A program made the translations under genes and the position numbers. DNA of 64,000 nucleotides from Progne subis subis (taxonomy: Eukaryota; Chordata; Aves; Passeriformes; Hirundinidae), in NCBI GenBank assembly GCA_022316685.1, contig JAKJHU010000085.1, forward strand, positions 1,550,001 through 1,614,000, in the 5' to 3' direction. Positions 1 through 11,900 of the stretch are shown here, piece by piece. The notes beneath the pieces were generated by a model. The model searched no databases. It was not told the DNA's origin and saw only the letters and a list, made by a program, of their open reading frames with translations. Positions within the stretch are counted from its first letter, which is position 1. The number at the start of each line of letters is the position of its first letter.

Positions 1-2833
1 CCTGTGTTTCCAAATGGAGTGAAATCACTCTCCTCACAAGGCTGACTGATAAAAGAATTCTGACCTGCAGTAAAAGGGTGACAAGAATGTATTGAATCAC
101 TGCTTCCAAGAGCAGCCACATCATTTCTGGTAATTGCACTAGTGGAAAGTATCCTTCCACTTTTCCTTTCCTCCCTCCTACACTCTTGCCTAAGTAAGCA
201 ATATTTAATTCTTTCCTCTTTAAGATTTTTTAATAGTGCTTTGAGTTTGTTTCTCCACCACAGTTTGTTAAACAACCACCTTCCCTCCAATTGTAACGAG
301 CTCTCAGTGCATTCTGGTGGATGAGTTTTGCATCCACATCAAAACTGTTAAAGGACAAAGTTTTTGGCAGTACAGGTGAATTACCCCTCCCTGCTCCCTT
401 CAGATTGCTTTCAGTTTCCAATCCAACCAGTGAGATATGAGATTTTAGGGTTTTTCTCCCTGGGCCCTGAAGGATGATCGATACCAGATACCCACGTCAT
501 CGATACCAGAAATGGTAAAAATCGCACACCATCACTGCTGACAGGCAGGAGACCACACTGCAAGGGAGGCATTACAGGATCTGCTCATCTGAAAAGGTCA
601 GCAAAATCACTAGCTCTTGGACAATACGCCTGCTGCTTTCTTGCTAGAAACCCAGAAATGTTTTTAACACAAACAGTGAGATCAGCCCACCGAGGGAAGG
701 ACCTAAGGGACAGCTCATCACAGAGTAAAATGATTTTACTGGAGTCAAATTCACAACCGGTGATAAAAATGGGAGGATTGAAAGCACTGATCCAAAAAAG
801 GATTTACTTATTCAACACTTCTTACCCAGGTGTGTCCAAAAGAATATTGCTTAACTGATTACAATGTTATGAAAGATGTAGGATTGGATCCCTCCAGAAA
901 ATCTACTCACTATTTCTTTACTGTGACAACCTTTGCACACCATTCCTTGGCTGACACTTGGAATTTCGTTGCTTTTATCACAGGGACACAGGTTTTCACA
1001 TGTGCCACAAACTTCAAATTATATGTCAAATCTACTGTAAAAAAAAAAAAAAAGAAAATAAAAGCATTTCCCCCTCTGCCTGCACAGCTACAACAGGAAG
1101 CTGTGTTGCTACAAAATTTGCCATTCTGCCTTCCCCTTCAGCCCTCAGTCCCCTCCATGCAGGGAGAGACTCACCTTTTGTGCCCTGTCCTTGCTACAGT
1201 GCTGCTCTCACAGAAGGAACTCTGCAAGGAAAGCCATTAACTGCAAAAACTCAGGACAAAGGAGAAACAAAGGTGAAACCACTGCCTGTGCTCAGTCCTG
1301 CTCCCCAGGCCAATTGTTTCCTTCCAAACCTTGGCCCACCAAGTGGAGGAGACTGGGGACAATGCTGAGAACAGCTCCTTTCCCCAAGGAGAACCTACTG
1401 AGCCCATTTCAGAGTGTGCAACCCCCAAGTGTTCCAGGTATTCCTCGTTTTCCCACTGTGAGAGGCTGCACAGCACCTCCAGCCTGCTCTCGGAACTGGA
1501 ATAAAACTGCTCAAGGGAAGTGTTCCCACCATTTGCATAGCTCTGAACAATCAGGATCAAGTTGTGAGTGGAATAACAAGGGTCATGGGATCATCCCAGA
1601 CTATGGAAAGTCAGCTGGAATGAACATCCCAGTGCTGTCTCAGTATGGACAATCACTGCTGGAACAGGACTCAGTTTACCTGCAGCAGAGCACAGTACGT
1701 GCTGAAACTGTCACAGGAAAATGTTATGCAGTGTTTTGAGTTTTAAACTAATTTTCACACGTTCTATAATTTATGTTGAACATAATCTTCTCATACAGAC
1801 CAGACCTAGCAAAGTTCTTCAGGTTTTTCAGACAGAAGGCAAAAAGGAAAAGCAAAACAAGACCAAGAAGCAAAGAACTGACTGCAAGTCTTTGTGGTTT
1901 GATATAGCTTCTGAGATAATAAAAAAGCCAATTTTTTAACATTACAAACTCAATCCTTGTCTCTGAAGTGCTACTACATTTACCTATGGATGTGTTTTAT
2001 ATGTGCACATTTTGTGAGGGTGGCAGCTGAACTGTGCAGAGTGCGAGAAAATAGTTCATTGATTAAATTGATATAAAATTAATGTATTTATCCTAACTGC
2101 ACAATTTATACAATCTAAAACTGCTTTCTTGCACTTACTGCACAGCCTGCTGCTCCCCTGCAATGGCTATATTAAAAAAAATAAAAATCAGCTGCTTTAG
2201 TTACTAGAAAATAAAGCACGTCTTGAAACTGATCAAATACAATGATACACTCATTAAAATAAAAATACACAAAACACAGCCTGAGATTTTAATTCTAGTA
2301 TTTTTGCCACGAGTTGACATCGCTGACAGATTTTTCTTCTCCTTTGGTTTTTCATACGATCCTGTTTTAACAATTTTCACTATTCAAGTAAAACACATGG
2401 AACTGAATACCAGGAAACAAAATAAAAAGCACATTTCGCTTCATGAAATCAGAAGTACTTTTTTCCCCTCGAAGAGCACATTCCTTGGTGTACAGGATTT
2501 ACACTTCAGAGAACTGAGGGTGTTTCGTTAGTTGCATAAGGATGCATTGATGGAGATTCTATTGCTGCCTGCAGGGCTCAAACCTGCCGAGTTTACCTGA
2601 GCTTGGTGTTTTTTTCTCACTGACAGAGCACAGCACAGCACTGGAGAGGAACCCAAACGTTCTGACAACGCTGCATTGCCCGCACCGCTTCGCAAGGCAG
2701 GGCCGGGTGCCCCGAACAATGTCTCGGGCGATAGAGAGAATCCTTTCTAAAGTGCACCAACTGGAGGAGCCTGGGCAGGCAGGGCCTGGCGGTTCTCCAC
2801 CCCTGGGACAAGCACCTCAGAGTGGCTTTGGTT
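1..2833 (-). other. MLXIP: MLXIP 3' UTR and downstream flank
   Basis: No exon or recognisable gene follows the MLXIP stop. A candidate polyadenylation signal ATTAAA (complement of 2287-2292) is followed by a T/G-rich stretch and would give a 3' UTR of about 550 nt. No AATAAA was seen on the minus strand here, and mammalian MLXIP has a much longer 3' UTR, so the transcript may run past the left edge. Short frames on the plus strand look accidental. An A-run lies at 1039-1055. Confidence 0.6.
2287..2292 (-). terminator. Candidate MLXIP poly(A) signal ATTAAA
   Basis: The minus strand reads ATTAAA here, with TGTGTTTTGTGTATTTTTA about 15-35 nt downstream as a possible GU/U-rich element. It is one of very few poly(A)-like hexamers on this strand in 1-2833. 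Usage is unproven. Confidence 0.3.
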
Positions 2834-2955
2834 TTAGGTCTCCCCAGCTCTCTTGTTCACCTTCGCCACGGCCTCCCGTGCCTGCTCCGGCAGCCGCGAC
2901 GGGTCCGACAGGATCGAGGTGCTCCTGCTCAGCTGCCGCAGGGTGTTCAGCACCA
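2834..2955 (-). CDS. MLXIP: MLXIP coding exon 17 (stop codon)
   Basis: Encodes VLNTLRQLSRSTSILSDPSR, LPEQAREAVAKVNKRAGET and the stop TAA at 2836-2834. The first two bases (TG) complete methionine with exon 16. The acceptor is TTTCTTTACAG. The C-terminus lines up with the remembered human ...RIGKRLGES. Confidence 0.95.
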
Positions 2956-5900
2956 CTGTAAAGAAAAAAAAGGCAGGTAAACTTCAGGAAAAGCTATTTA
3001 TCTGGCTGATCTTTATTCTACAAATGAGAGCACCTCTTGATAGCTGTAAGTGTAAATTAAATACCTGCTGAAAGGCAAGAGGGAAAGAATCGAGCAATGA
3101 GGCCCAAACACAAGGTGACGCCAAAGCTGGATACAAATGTCAGAGGTCTTCCCTCATTATGAGATAAATCACACTGCCAAATGTACTCCAACTAGAGCCA
3201 AGCTTTTGAAATTTAAATGTAGTTAAAGACAGTTTAAATTCCGGTATAGTCAATATTTTTTTTTCTGCCTTCACAGTCAGAAGAGGCTCTTATTTTCTCA
3301 CTGAGCTAACAAAAAGGAAGCAAAAGCCACATTCAGCATCATGTGCTTTCTTTGCCATCCTCAGGCTTAAGAAATGCTATGATATTATGCCTTCTATGAT
3401 CTGAAGAGCCGATGGATGGAACTTCACTTACTTGGCCTCAGAACAGGAAGAGAACAGTGCTGATCCAACCAGGCCAGTGCAGTTTCGTTCAGATCCTTAA
3501 AGCTTGTCGTGGAAACCATCCCATTGAAGGACTCAAATAATGGCTTAATAATAATGCTGAACTGCAAACCATCAAATGTCAAGGGAGACAACAAAGGGGG
3601 AGTTCAAAACATTCTATGGGAACGTGGCAGAGAAAACACTAGATTTCTAAATGGACTCCAACTGCCAGAGGGATTGCAATGTTTTTTTACTAACTATATT
3701 TTCAAATCTGTAACACTAATACTGAGGAAAAAACTGAACCTTAGTTCCTAGTGATATTCACCATATTTTTCAGAATTCCTTGACATTGACCTGAAAAGGA
3801 AAAAACAAAAGGGGAATGTGCAAGTTTTTGAACAGCTTCAGTAACCCCGAGATATTTGCTATTGTCTGTGTATGTTTCCCAAAAGACAACCAGAGCTGCA
3901 GTTACAGCAGAGTGCACAAAAGATTTCTTGCAGTACAATAACCTAGTAAGAAAACCTTGCCTCTGCATTTTACTTTCCAGTTACCTCCCACATATTGAGG
4001 TGAACAAGTTCTGCAAGAATCCATATCCACGCAGATGTGCATGAAAACTGAGGACATTTGCTACTTCAGTAACTTGGCTTAAAGTCACAGCATCAGAATC
4101 CCAAGTTCTTGGCTCTAAAAGTACCAGGTTCAAAAGTACCAAAGCCCAAGTTCACCAGGTTGGTATAAAAGGATACAATCCAAAACTTCCAGTTCTGCAG
4201 GGTCCTGCTTCTCACATACTCATCAAACAATTTCCTCATGTGGTCAAACCTTTGCCGCGTTACGGGAACCCCGGTAGCAGGGAGCTGCTGCTGGCAAGAA
4301 CTGAAAATATGTTTGGAGGTTAGAACCCCATCAAAAAGGACACATTTCTCTTAAAGACTGAACTGCAGCAGGAGAAAAGTATTCCTGGTATCTCTGGTGG
4401 AGGGGCTTCCCAGTGCATGATCCCCCCAGAGTGTAACTGCTCCAGTCAGGAATAGAAACTCTTTTCCCAGTAATTTTGTCTATATTCATGCAGCAAAGCA
4501 ATTTAATCAAGCTGCTACAAACACTTCTGGTTACAAACAACAAAACTGCAGCCAAGCCACTGTGAAGAGTGAGAGCTCAATCACCAATGAGCTTTTAAAA
4601 ACATCCACGCTGACTTCTTCTCAGAACTATTGACCTGACACATCCTCCCTGATGCTGCCACTGTTGTGCATTCCATGCTCAGAGCTGGCTGAGAATCCAC
4701 AGTTTGCACCAGTGCCCCTCCCACAGAAGCTCTGCTTGGAGCTGGCAGCAGCTCTGTTCTGCCCAACACCCATCTGCTCCCCGGTGTGACACTGAGCACA
4801 CACTCCCTGTTTGGCCCAGGCACCACTGGAGCTGCTCCATCCCTGGAAGCTCCCCGTTCTCACAGGATGGTGGCGTTCAGCTCCTCGATTTCCTCCCGGA
4901 GGCGCCTGGTTTCCTCCTGCATCTGTGTCCTCTCCTGCTGCAGCTTGGCGATGTACTCCACTGTCTTCTGGAGCGTGATGGCATGGCTGATCTAGGCCAA
5001 ACACAGACACACAGCTCGCTTCCTGCAACAACCTGAGTTCATGAAGTTTGTCCTCCTAACCTGCACTCCAGCACCTTTTAATTTTCCTTCAGTGTGTAAA
5101 AGCACAGGGTCAGGCAGAACAAACACTTCACATACTCTACTCTGCCTTCCTCTGAATCCTCTTTGCACTCCAGTACAGAGAAATGTGGCTGCAGGGGTTA
5201 TTTTCTTCCATAAATTACATTTCTGCTACTTTGTTGAAAGAAGTATTTTAATAATTTCAAATGTTTTATTTCATTATCTGTCCTCTTAAAAATATTTACA
5301 GTTCTTAAGTACTGAAGGATGTGCTACATCTCCAGACAGATTTATAGTGCTGGTGGAAGCGCTGCTTGAAGTTGATGATATGAATTATTTTGTTTGAGAA
5401 ACCTGAGGTTATTAAGAAGGACCCACCAAAGGAGACAGATATGTGTACAGATACATGTAATAATACTCTTCAGTTTGGAGGAACCAATTAAATATCTGTA
5501 CTTGAGAAATAAAATAACCAGACACTTCAGTAAAGCTGAGTTTTCAAAAAGGACTTCCTTTCAAAATAGGCTATTCAAGTCAGGAAGTAAAATTCTGACA
5601 ACATATTGCCTACATTTCTGAAACTATAAAAATTGTATAAAAGAATCAACATGCTGCACAAAAAGCTTTCGTATTTTCTATGTTTCAAAGCTCCTGGTAT
5701 TTAAAGGTCACTAAGAATTTTTTTGTATTTCAATTTAGTCAACTCAGTTAACTAGTGTAGCCAGAGTAAATTTTTAGTTTGGACAAACTAATTTGACAAT
5801 AAAAAAATCAGTTAGATTTTTTTTTTTTTTTTCCCTCTCTAAACCCATGCACAAAAGAAAGGGGGAAAAAAAGGCCATGATTCTTAAAGACAGCTGGGTG

Positions 5901-8900
5901 GTGTAAAGAGTCCTAAAGAGATTTTCCAGATCATCTGAACTGACCCCGCCTCTGACTCCTGCTGGGAGGCAGAGATCTCAGTAGTGTAGAAAATTTTAGG
6001 GATTTACCTGAGCTGTTCCATTCTACCTCTGCTCACTGCTGTGTTCCAGCAGTATGTGTTCTGCTGTGCTCAGCTGACTACTCAGCAGTGAAATGATTAC
6101 ATTTATTAACAAGACTTTTAGAATGGCTCTTTCTTACATTTCACATTAAACTGTAAGTGCTGTTGCAGTACTTACCGACTTGGAGTTGGCTGACACCAAG
6201 CTGTTCAGAGCACTGAAACCAATCTTGATATTAGACCTTCGTTTTTGTTCAGAAAGATGCCTCATCCTTCGATTCTGCATAAATAAAATCAGCTCAGTCT
6301 ATGCTGCTCCTTTTTACTATTTTACTGCTGTGACTATTTCAGCTACTCAAATTCAGGGTCATTTTTGCTGACTTGCTGGCATTCACGGTCTCCCCTGGAA
6401 AGACTCTCCAGAATCTTAATAATGAATTGACAGTGTGTTTGTGGACCAACTCACCTCTGACATCTGCACCTATTTTAAGCATCACATGCCGGGATGGCAA
6501 AGAGAAAATCTGAAGGATGTTATATTACCTAGAGGTTCTAGACTTGTACAGTATGCACATGATTTGTTACTTGCCAGCAAGGCACACAAAGGTTTGAAAG
6601 ATACTCTGCCTGTGGAGTGCTTTAACAGAAAGAAAAGGTCACCCTATACCTCTTTCTAAACTTCAGCTGTGTCATCAGGAAGTAAAATATTTAGGATTTA
6701 TATTAAGAAAAGAACAAAGATCAGTAGACCCAGAGTTGGTCCGGCCTGTGCTAGAAATACCTCACAGTCAGTAACAAAGCAAATAACTGGAAGAATTTTT
6801 TAAGCACAGGAGGATCCTGCAGCCCCTGGATCCCAGGGCTGGGACACTACACAAACCACTGACAGGAGCTGTCAAGGTTGGTGTCCATAGAAAGAGAAGA
6901 CTTTCCAAGCGATAAAAGGAGCTCTCGTTTCTGCTGCAGCACTGGGAAGGCCAGATTATTCCAAGGCCTCTGAGCTGCCGAGGACAAAGGAGCAGCCGGC
7001 GGATCCCTTCCCAAAGCTGGAGCCACACCGCCGCCCTGTGGCTCCTGCCCAGCTCAGCTGGAGCCTGGAACAGCCAGGGATCATCCCTGGGATGGTTACA
7101 CGTGTCACAGCCACAGCAGGGACACACAGAAAGGATCCAGGAAGGAACGAAACTACTCCAGACACGACTCCAAAAATCCCCACTCCATACAGAATTTGTG
7201 AAGGAGGTGCAGAGGCTGCAACTGTGTAACGGCCCAGGGATTTCTTTGTTCTGAGTCTGGCAGCACCGGCCTGAGTTGTTCCTATAGCTGCACCACTCAG
7301 TTACTGGGAGTCTGCCACAGAAAACCTGGAATGAAGAAACCTCTTCAACAGAATTTGCATTTTGAGAACACATTCCTGCCAGAGTGAGGCTTTCTGGCAG
7401 CACTTCACCATTACCCCACTTTATAATGCAAGAAAGCAATGCAATAAAGCAGTGAAGTGGTTGCCCAGAACCAAAGAAAATCCAGGTTCATGAGCAGAAC
7501 TGAGATTTCCAGCGCTCTCTATGCTTTGCCAAACTGAAATAACCCTGTTACCTAGCAATACAGAAGTGTTTAATCTAACTAGCAACACAGAGGAACAAAA
7601 GCACATACATCTGGAGCCTGGCAAATATCATTGTTTCTTTCTTGTCTTACAAAAGAGTTAGTAACAGTACAAATCCAAAGCAATTCCTGTCAGAGCAGGT
7701 GTTTACATGGCTGTAAAGCCGATTTCATAGCCGTGTCCTTGCTGTTCCATTTTCCCACCATCAGCCAGCCCTACTAATTTGTTCCTTTTGTTACCTTACT
7801 CTCTAGCAGCAGAACAGGCTGCATCCACTGCTTGTGAGCTTTCATGCCAAGCAAATCCCCGCCAACTTTTGTGAGTAACTTGCAGCATGGTCAGCAGTGG
7901 GCAGTTCTGATTGTCCTCTGCAACAGATCTAGACCTGAGTATAGTCACAGGCTGCAGATGTTAAACTTACCTTTCTGCCCTGGAGTAACCACAACTCACA
8001 GGGTACACAGAGCCAGAGAAGCCAGAAGGAGGCTGGCACTTGCAAAAATGTTAAGTAACACTCCCTTTCACAAGATAATGAATGAGAGGGTTACAGCTGA
8101 TTGTTCTGATGGGGTTTTTGTGGAGAACTTTCTCATACCACCACAGAAAGTGTTCTGACAAGGTCAGCTATGTGTGAGGTACAACCAGCGCTCGGCTGCT
8201 ATCTCTAGACCGCCAAGTTCTTACCCCAGTAATTCTCGAAGGGTTTTACAGGTGTAACTCGTAGAGTCTGTGGAGCAGCATAGCATCACTGGAGACATGT
8301 AAGTAACTCAGCAGGTGAACAGCTTCCTCTCCAGTGATGGCCAGAGCCCTGCAGACTGAAGAGCCCCAACAGAACAACGGCAAAAAGCCACGGTTTAGAA
8401 CACTAAACCTGAAACCTTTAACCAAGTAAACTGACACCTGTCACAACACTCCTGTGAGCCACAGCAGAGAGAACTGCTGTTCTCTCTGTCACTGTCACGA
8501 CAACTGCTGTCATGACCATAAGGACCTGCAGAGGTACACCCAGGACTGGCCCCTCTGGTGACACAACCCTGAGGAGCAGAGTAGATTCGAGTCTCACATT
8601 CTGGATTTCACAGAGCATCACAGATGCAGCAGTAAGCTAAGCCCAACACAAAAATACACTACTGTCCTGAAGCACAACTTTCTCTAGTCCATGCTCAGAC
8701 ATCAGGACAGAAAAGTACCTAAGAAGGCAAAGAAAAGCCCCTCAAAAGGAAAGGACACACACCTTAAATGCAGCCATAGTAGGGTCAGTGGCAGGTTTTC
8801 CTGAGCAGCTGTTCTGAGGAGACTGTGGACTGGGGCTCTGCTCAGAGGTGCAGGGGGAAGCCTGGCCTGAATTCTGACAGTCCCGGCCTTCATAAAGGAA

Positions 8901-11900
8901 AAAAAACAAGACACATTAACAAACAACTTTGTGTAGCAAATGCAACTGCTGAGAAGTTTCTACTCAGAACTGAACTGAAATGCAGTCAGCAACCAAATTA
9001 CACTGTTTGATGCAGCAACCACATGCTAGAAAAAACCAAGACTGCTGGGAAAGCTCAGGATATCATGTCACATGATAGCTTCTGAATAACAACATGTAAT
9101 AGTACTTTCACACACACATATTTCAGCATGTTGGATGCACAGGCTGTGATTCCATCGTCCTGCTGGGCTCCCCCATTCATCTCTAAAGGCCTGGGATGTG
9201 ATGGTGACACTTACAAGCCATTTACCACCAGAACCAGCCCAGGGAATGCTCCATCAATGCACATGCAAAAGGAGTCTTTGCACTTACCTACAAGGATTGT
9301 GTCTGAGATCCTCCAGTCAAAATCAGAGCTATGACACTCAACAACAAACCTATTCAGCACTTCCTACAGAGATGCCTTTTGTTTCTTGGTGACTACGACA
9401 GCACATCTTTTAGAAAGGAGCCACTGAACAGTCATTTAAGACAAAAAATTGCAAACTGCTGCATGCAACTGAAGCTGTGGGGTAGGAGGGCCTGAAAAAC
9501 TTTTCCTTTAAAAATTATCTAGGCATCCTCAAGGCCCATTTATGTCCTGCCTACCCAACAGAAACACACTTCTATGTGCAGGGAAGAGAATGTTTAGCAG
9601 CTTTCTAACTTACTAGGTGTAGGTGAGGGAACTTGTGAACTGCTACAGTGGGAAGGCATGTGCTCTCCTTTCACCAACACATCCTGGACTACACTAGGAG
9701 GGAAGAGATGTGAGACTGTGGACTGGCTTTGTTGACTACTTGGTGCTCGCTGTGCTGGACCAACCAGAATGTTACTACGGAACTCCGTCACCCCGGGAGC
9801 CTGGGAACAGCACAGAAACAGCACAGAGAAAAACAGAGAAAGAGAGAGCAGGAGGGGCAGTGTGGGGGCAGAGGGAGAAAAGGGATGAGAGAAAGGAGGA
9901 AGTAGGGGGAGAGATTAAGAAAGAAAAAGAGAGAGAAAGATTTGTTACCTTGCCTTTCACTAAAAGTAGCAAATTAACACATGATTAACAATCTGACAAC
10001 ACGAAACAAGGGCTAATATATAAGGAATTGGCAGGCACCAAAGTCAGGCTTCTGGCAGGAGACCAGTATCCTTTCATAAAACTTAAAGCAGTATTACAGC
10101 ACATCAACAGCATAATATACTAAAATCTATCTCCATCTTCCTGCACACATATTGGGGAAACCCACTCACACACCCAAGGCATGCTTTCCAATATGGCAGC
10201 GGGAAGGTGAGCTCCCTGGGCCCCTTCCACCTTCTGCACAAAGCACCAACCATCCCCATCCACAGCACTGTGAATACAGGCCTCCTTGGAATCTTACTGC
10301 TGTGTGACACAGAGCCTGTCAAGACTGGAAAGTGCTTCCAAGCCCATAAAGTGGCTGCATTAAAAATAAGCAAACATAATGCTGAATGCACAAATGCGTA
10401 TGTTGAATAACATGATTTAGTGGGCTCGTTACCCGCCTGAGCACATTATGGCTCTCACTACTTGCAAACAACAGGCCTAGAAAACAAATACATATTTTTT
10501 TTTTCTTCTCCTTACTCTGACAATTCCAGCTGGTGCAATTGCAACATTAGACTGAGACGTGGCTGGCGTCAAAATCCCCTCTCTTTTTAAAGGTGCTGGA
10601 GTTACAATCACAGCTCTGGACTGTCCCTGAAAGGCAGCTGAAGAACACAATTCAGTTAGAATAGTTAATGAGACAAAAAACAAAAGATGGAGATTATTTT
10701 GTACTAAATAACTTGTCATTAAACACGGGCATGGATCTAAAACACCACCAGTCTTCAATAATCTCAACCCCTTTAATCCAGCACAAAGGACTTCAACACT
10801 CCAGCTATTTCTGAGTTTTTTAGCATCACTGTCACTGTTTCAAGGTGAATTTACAGAGGCATGTAGTAATTCAGGGAGATGCAAAGTGTTCTCATTCTAT
10901 CTGAGCTGGGTTTGACAGGATGACCATCTTCAGCTCTCCTCTTCCATCCACACTTTGGGATCTCAGGCTTACTCTGCTGGAGCTGCTGACCTAAGAAGGG
11001 TCAATGACTCAATACTTCACATTTCCTTGTGTATATATATCTTAAATCCTTTCCCTCAGCACTTCAGCCTACCAGCTCCTTTCACTATCTGGCGTTATAA
11101 CTGCTTTAGATGACACACAACCACAAGACAACCAAATGCAATTGGAAATCAGCATCAAAATTACACAAAATATACTAAAGACCCTAGAGTTCTGCAGTGC
11201 TTAGGCAGCTAGAGGTTAATTCTGAATAGCAGCAAATGTCTCCCCATGGATCTGTGAAGATCCCCATGTAACCAAGGCAGACGTGCAGTTACTACCACGG
11301 CATTCATGCTGACATGGTTCTTGCCCAGTCCAAACAGAACATGATTGACCATCCCAAACTGTTACTAAGGGAAGAATCCCACAAAGACACAGCTTCTCTC
11401 AGGGTTTTGATAAAACTGAACCAGACATATTTGGCTTCGCTCTTGGCTGTACTGGTTCAGCTCTCCTTTGTACAAATAAAGCCACGATGCAGGAGAAGCG
11501 TCAGCACAGCTCAGCCCCTGCCGAGCCAGCCCTCTGCAGTTCAGCATCAGGATCCTGAAGGAAACACACAGGAGGACAGGGAGACAGTGCAGGGTTATCC
11601 AATGTCCCCTCCCTGACAGTGTCACCTGTGACTGTGACTCAACTGGAGTTTCTGTGCAGCCTCCATAAGAGAGGCCTGTGGACTGCACAAACCTTGTGCC
11701 AGCCCTTGCTGTCTACCTGTCTGGAGGAGACCTCTGTAACTGACTCAGGGAGTTTATTTTTTGAGCATTCCCACATCTAAAACTGGAATCACAACCCTTC
11801 CACTGTTCACTGATGTTCAGCTGGACTTAGGACATCTCTACTGATCTCAAGAGCCTACTCTTACCAGTGCATTAATGCTGCTGCACAGGCTTGGCCTTTC

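Larger units (their letters stand above)
2956..6175 (-). other. MLXIP: MLXIP introns 16, 15, 14 and 13
   Basis: Covers the introns at 2956-3431, 3562-4176, 4301-4863 and 4992-6175, with exons 14-16 lying between them. They are AT-rich with no gene recognised. A T-run lies at 5817-5832. The stretch around 5925-5955 weakly resembles an antisense CR1 3' end but is too short to call. Confidence 0.6.
6275..8762 (-). other. MLXIP: MLXIP intron 12 (holds the retroviral remnant)
   Basis: A 2.5 kb intron containing the endogenous retrovirus pol fragment at about 6435-7230 and a pair of hairpins at 8465-8515. The stretch 7240-8440 has no recognised gene or repeat. Donor TTTAAG... belongs to exon 12 and acceptor TTATGCAG to exon 13. 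Confidence 0.7.
8888..10515 (-). other. MLXIP: MLXIP introns 11 and 10
   Basis: Introns at 8888-9613 and 9801-10515, with exon 11 between them. The only notable content is the purine tract at 9826-9940. No gene or interspersed repeat recognised. Confidence 0.6.

Noticed and set aside
6768..7439. Minus-strand frame of 223 codons
   Set aside because: It is the antisense of the retroviral pol remnant, and its Cys/Ser/Leu-rich translation has no domain.
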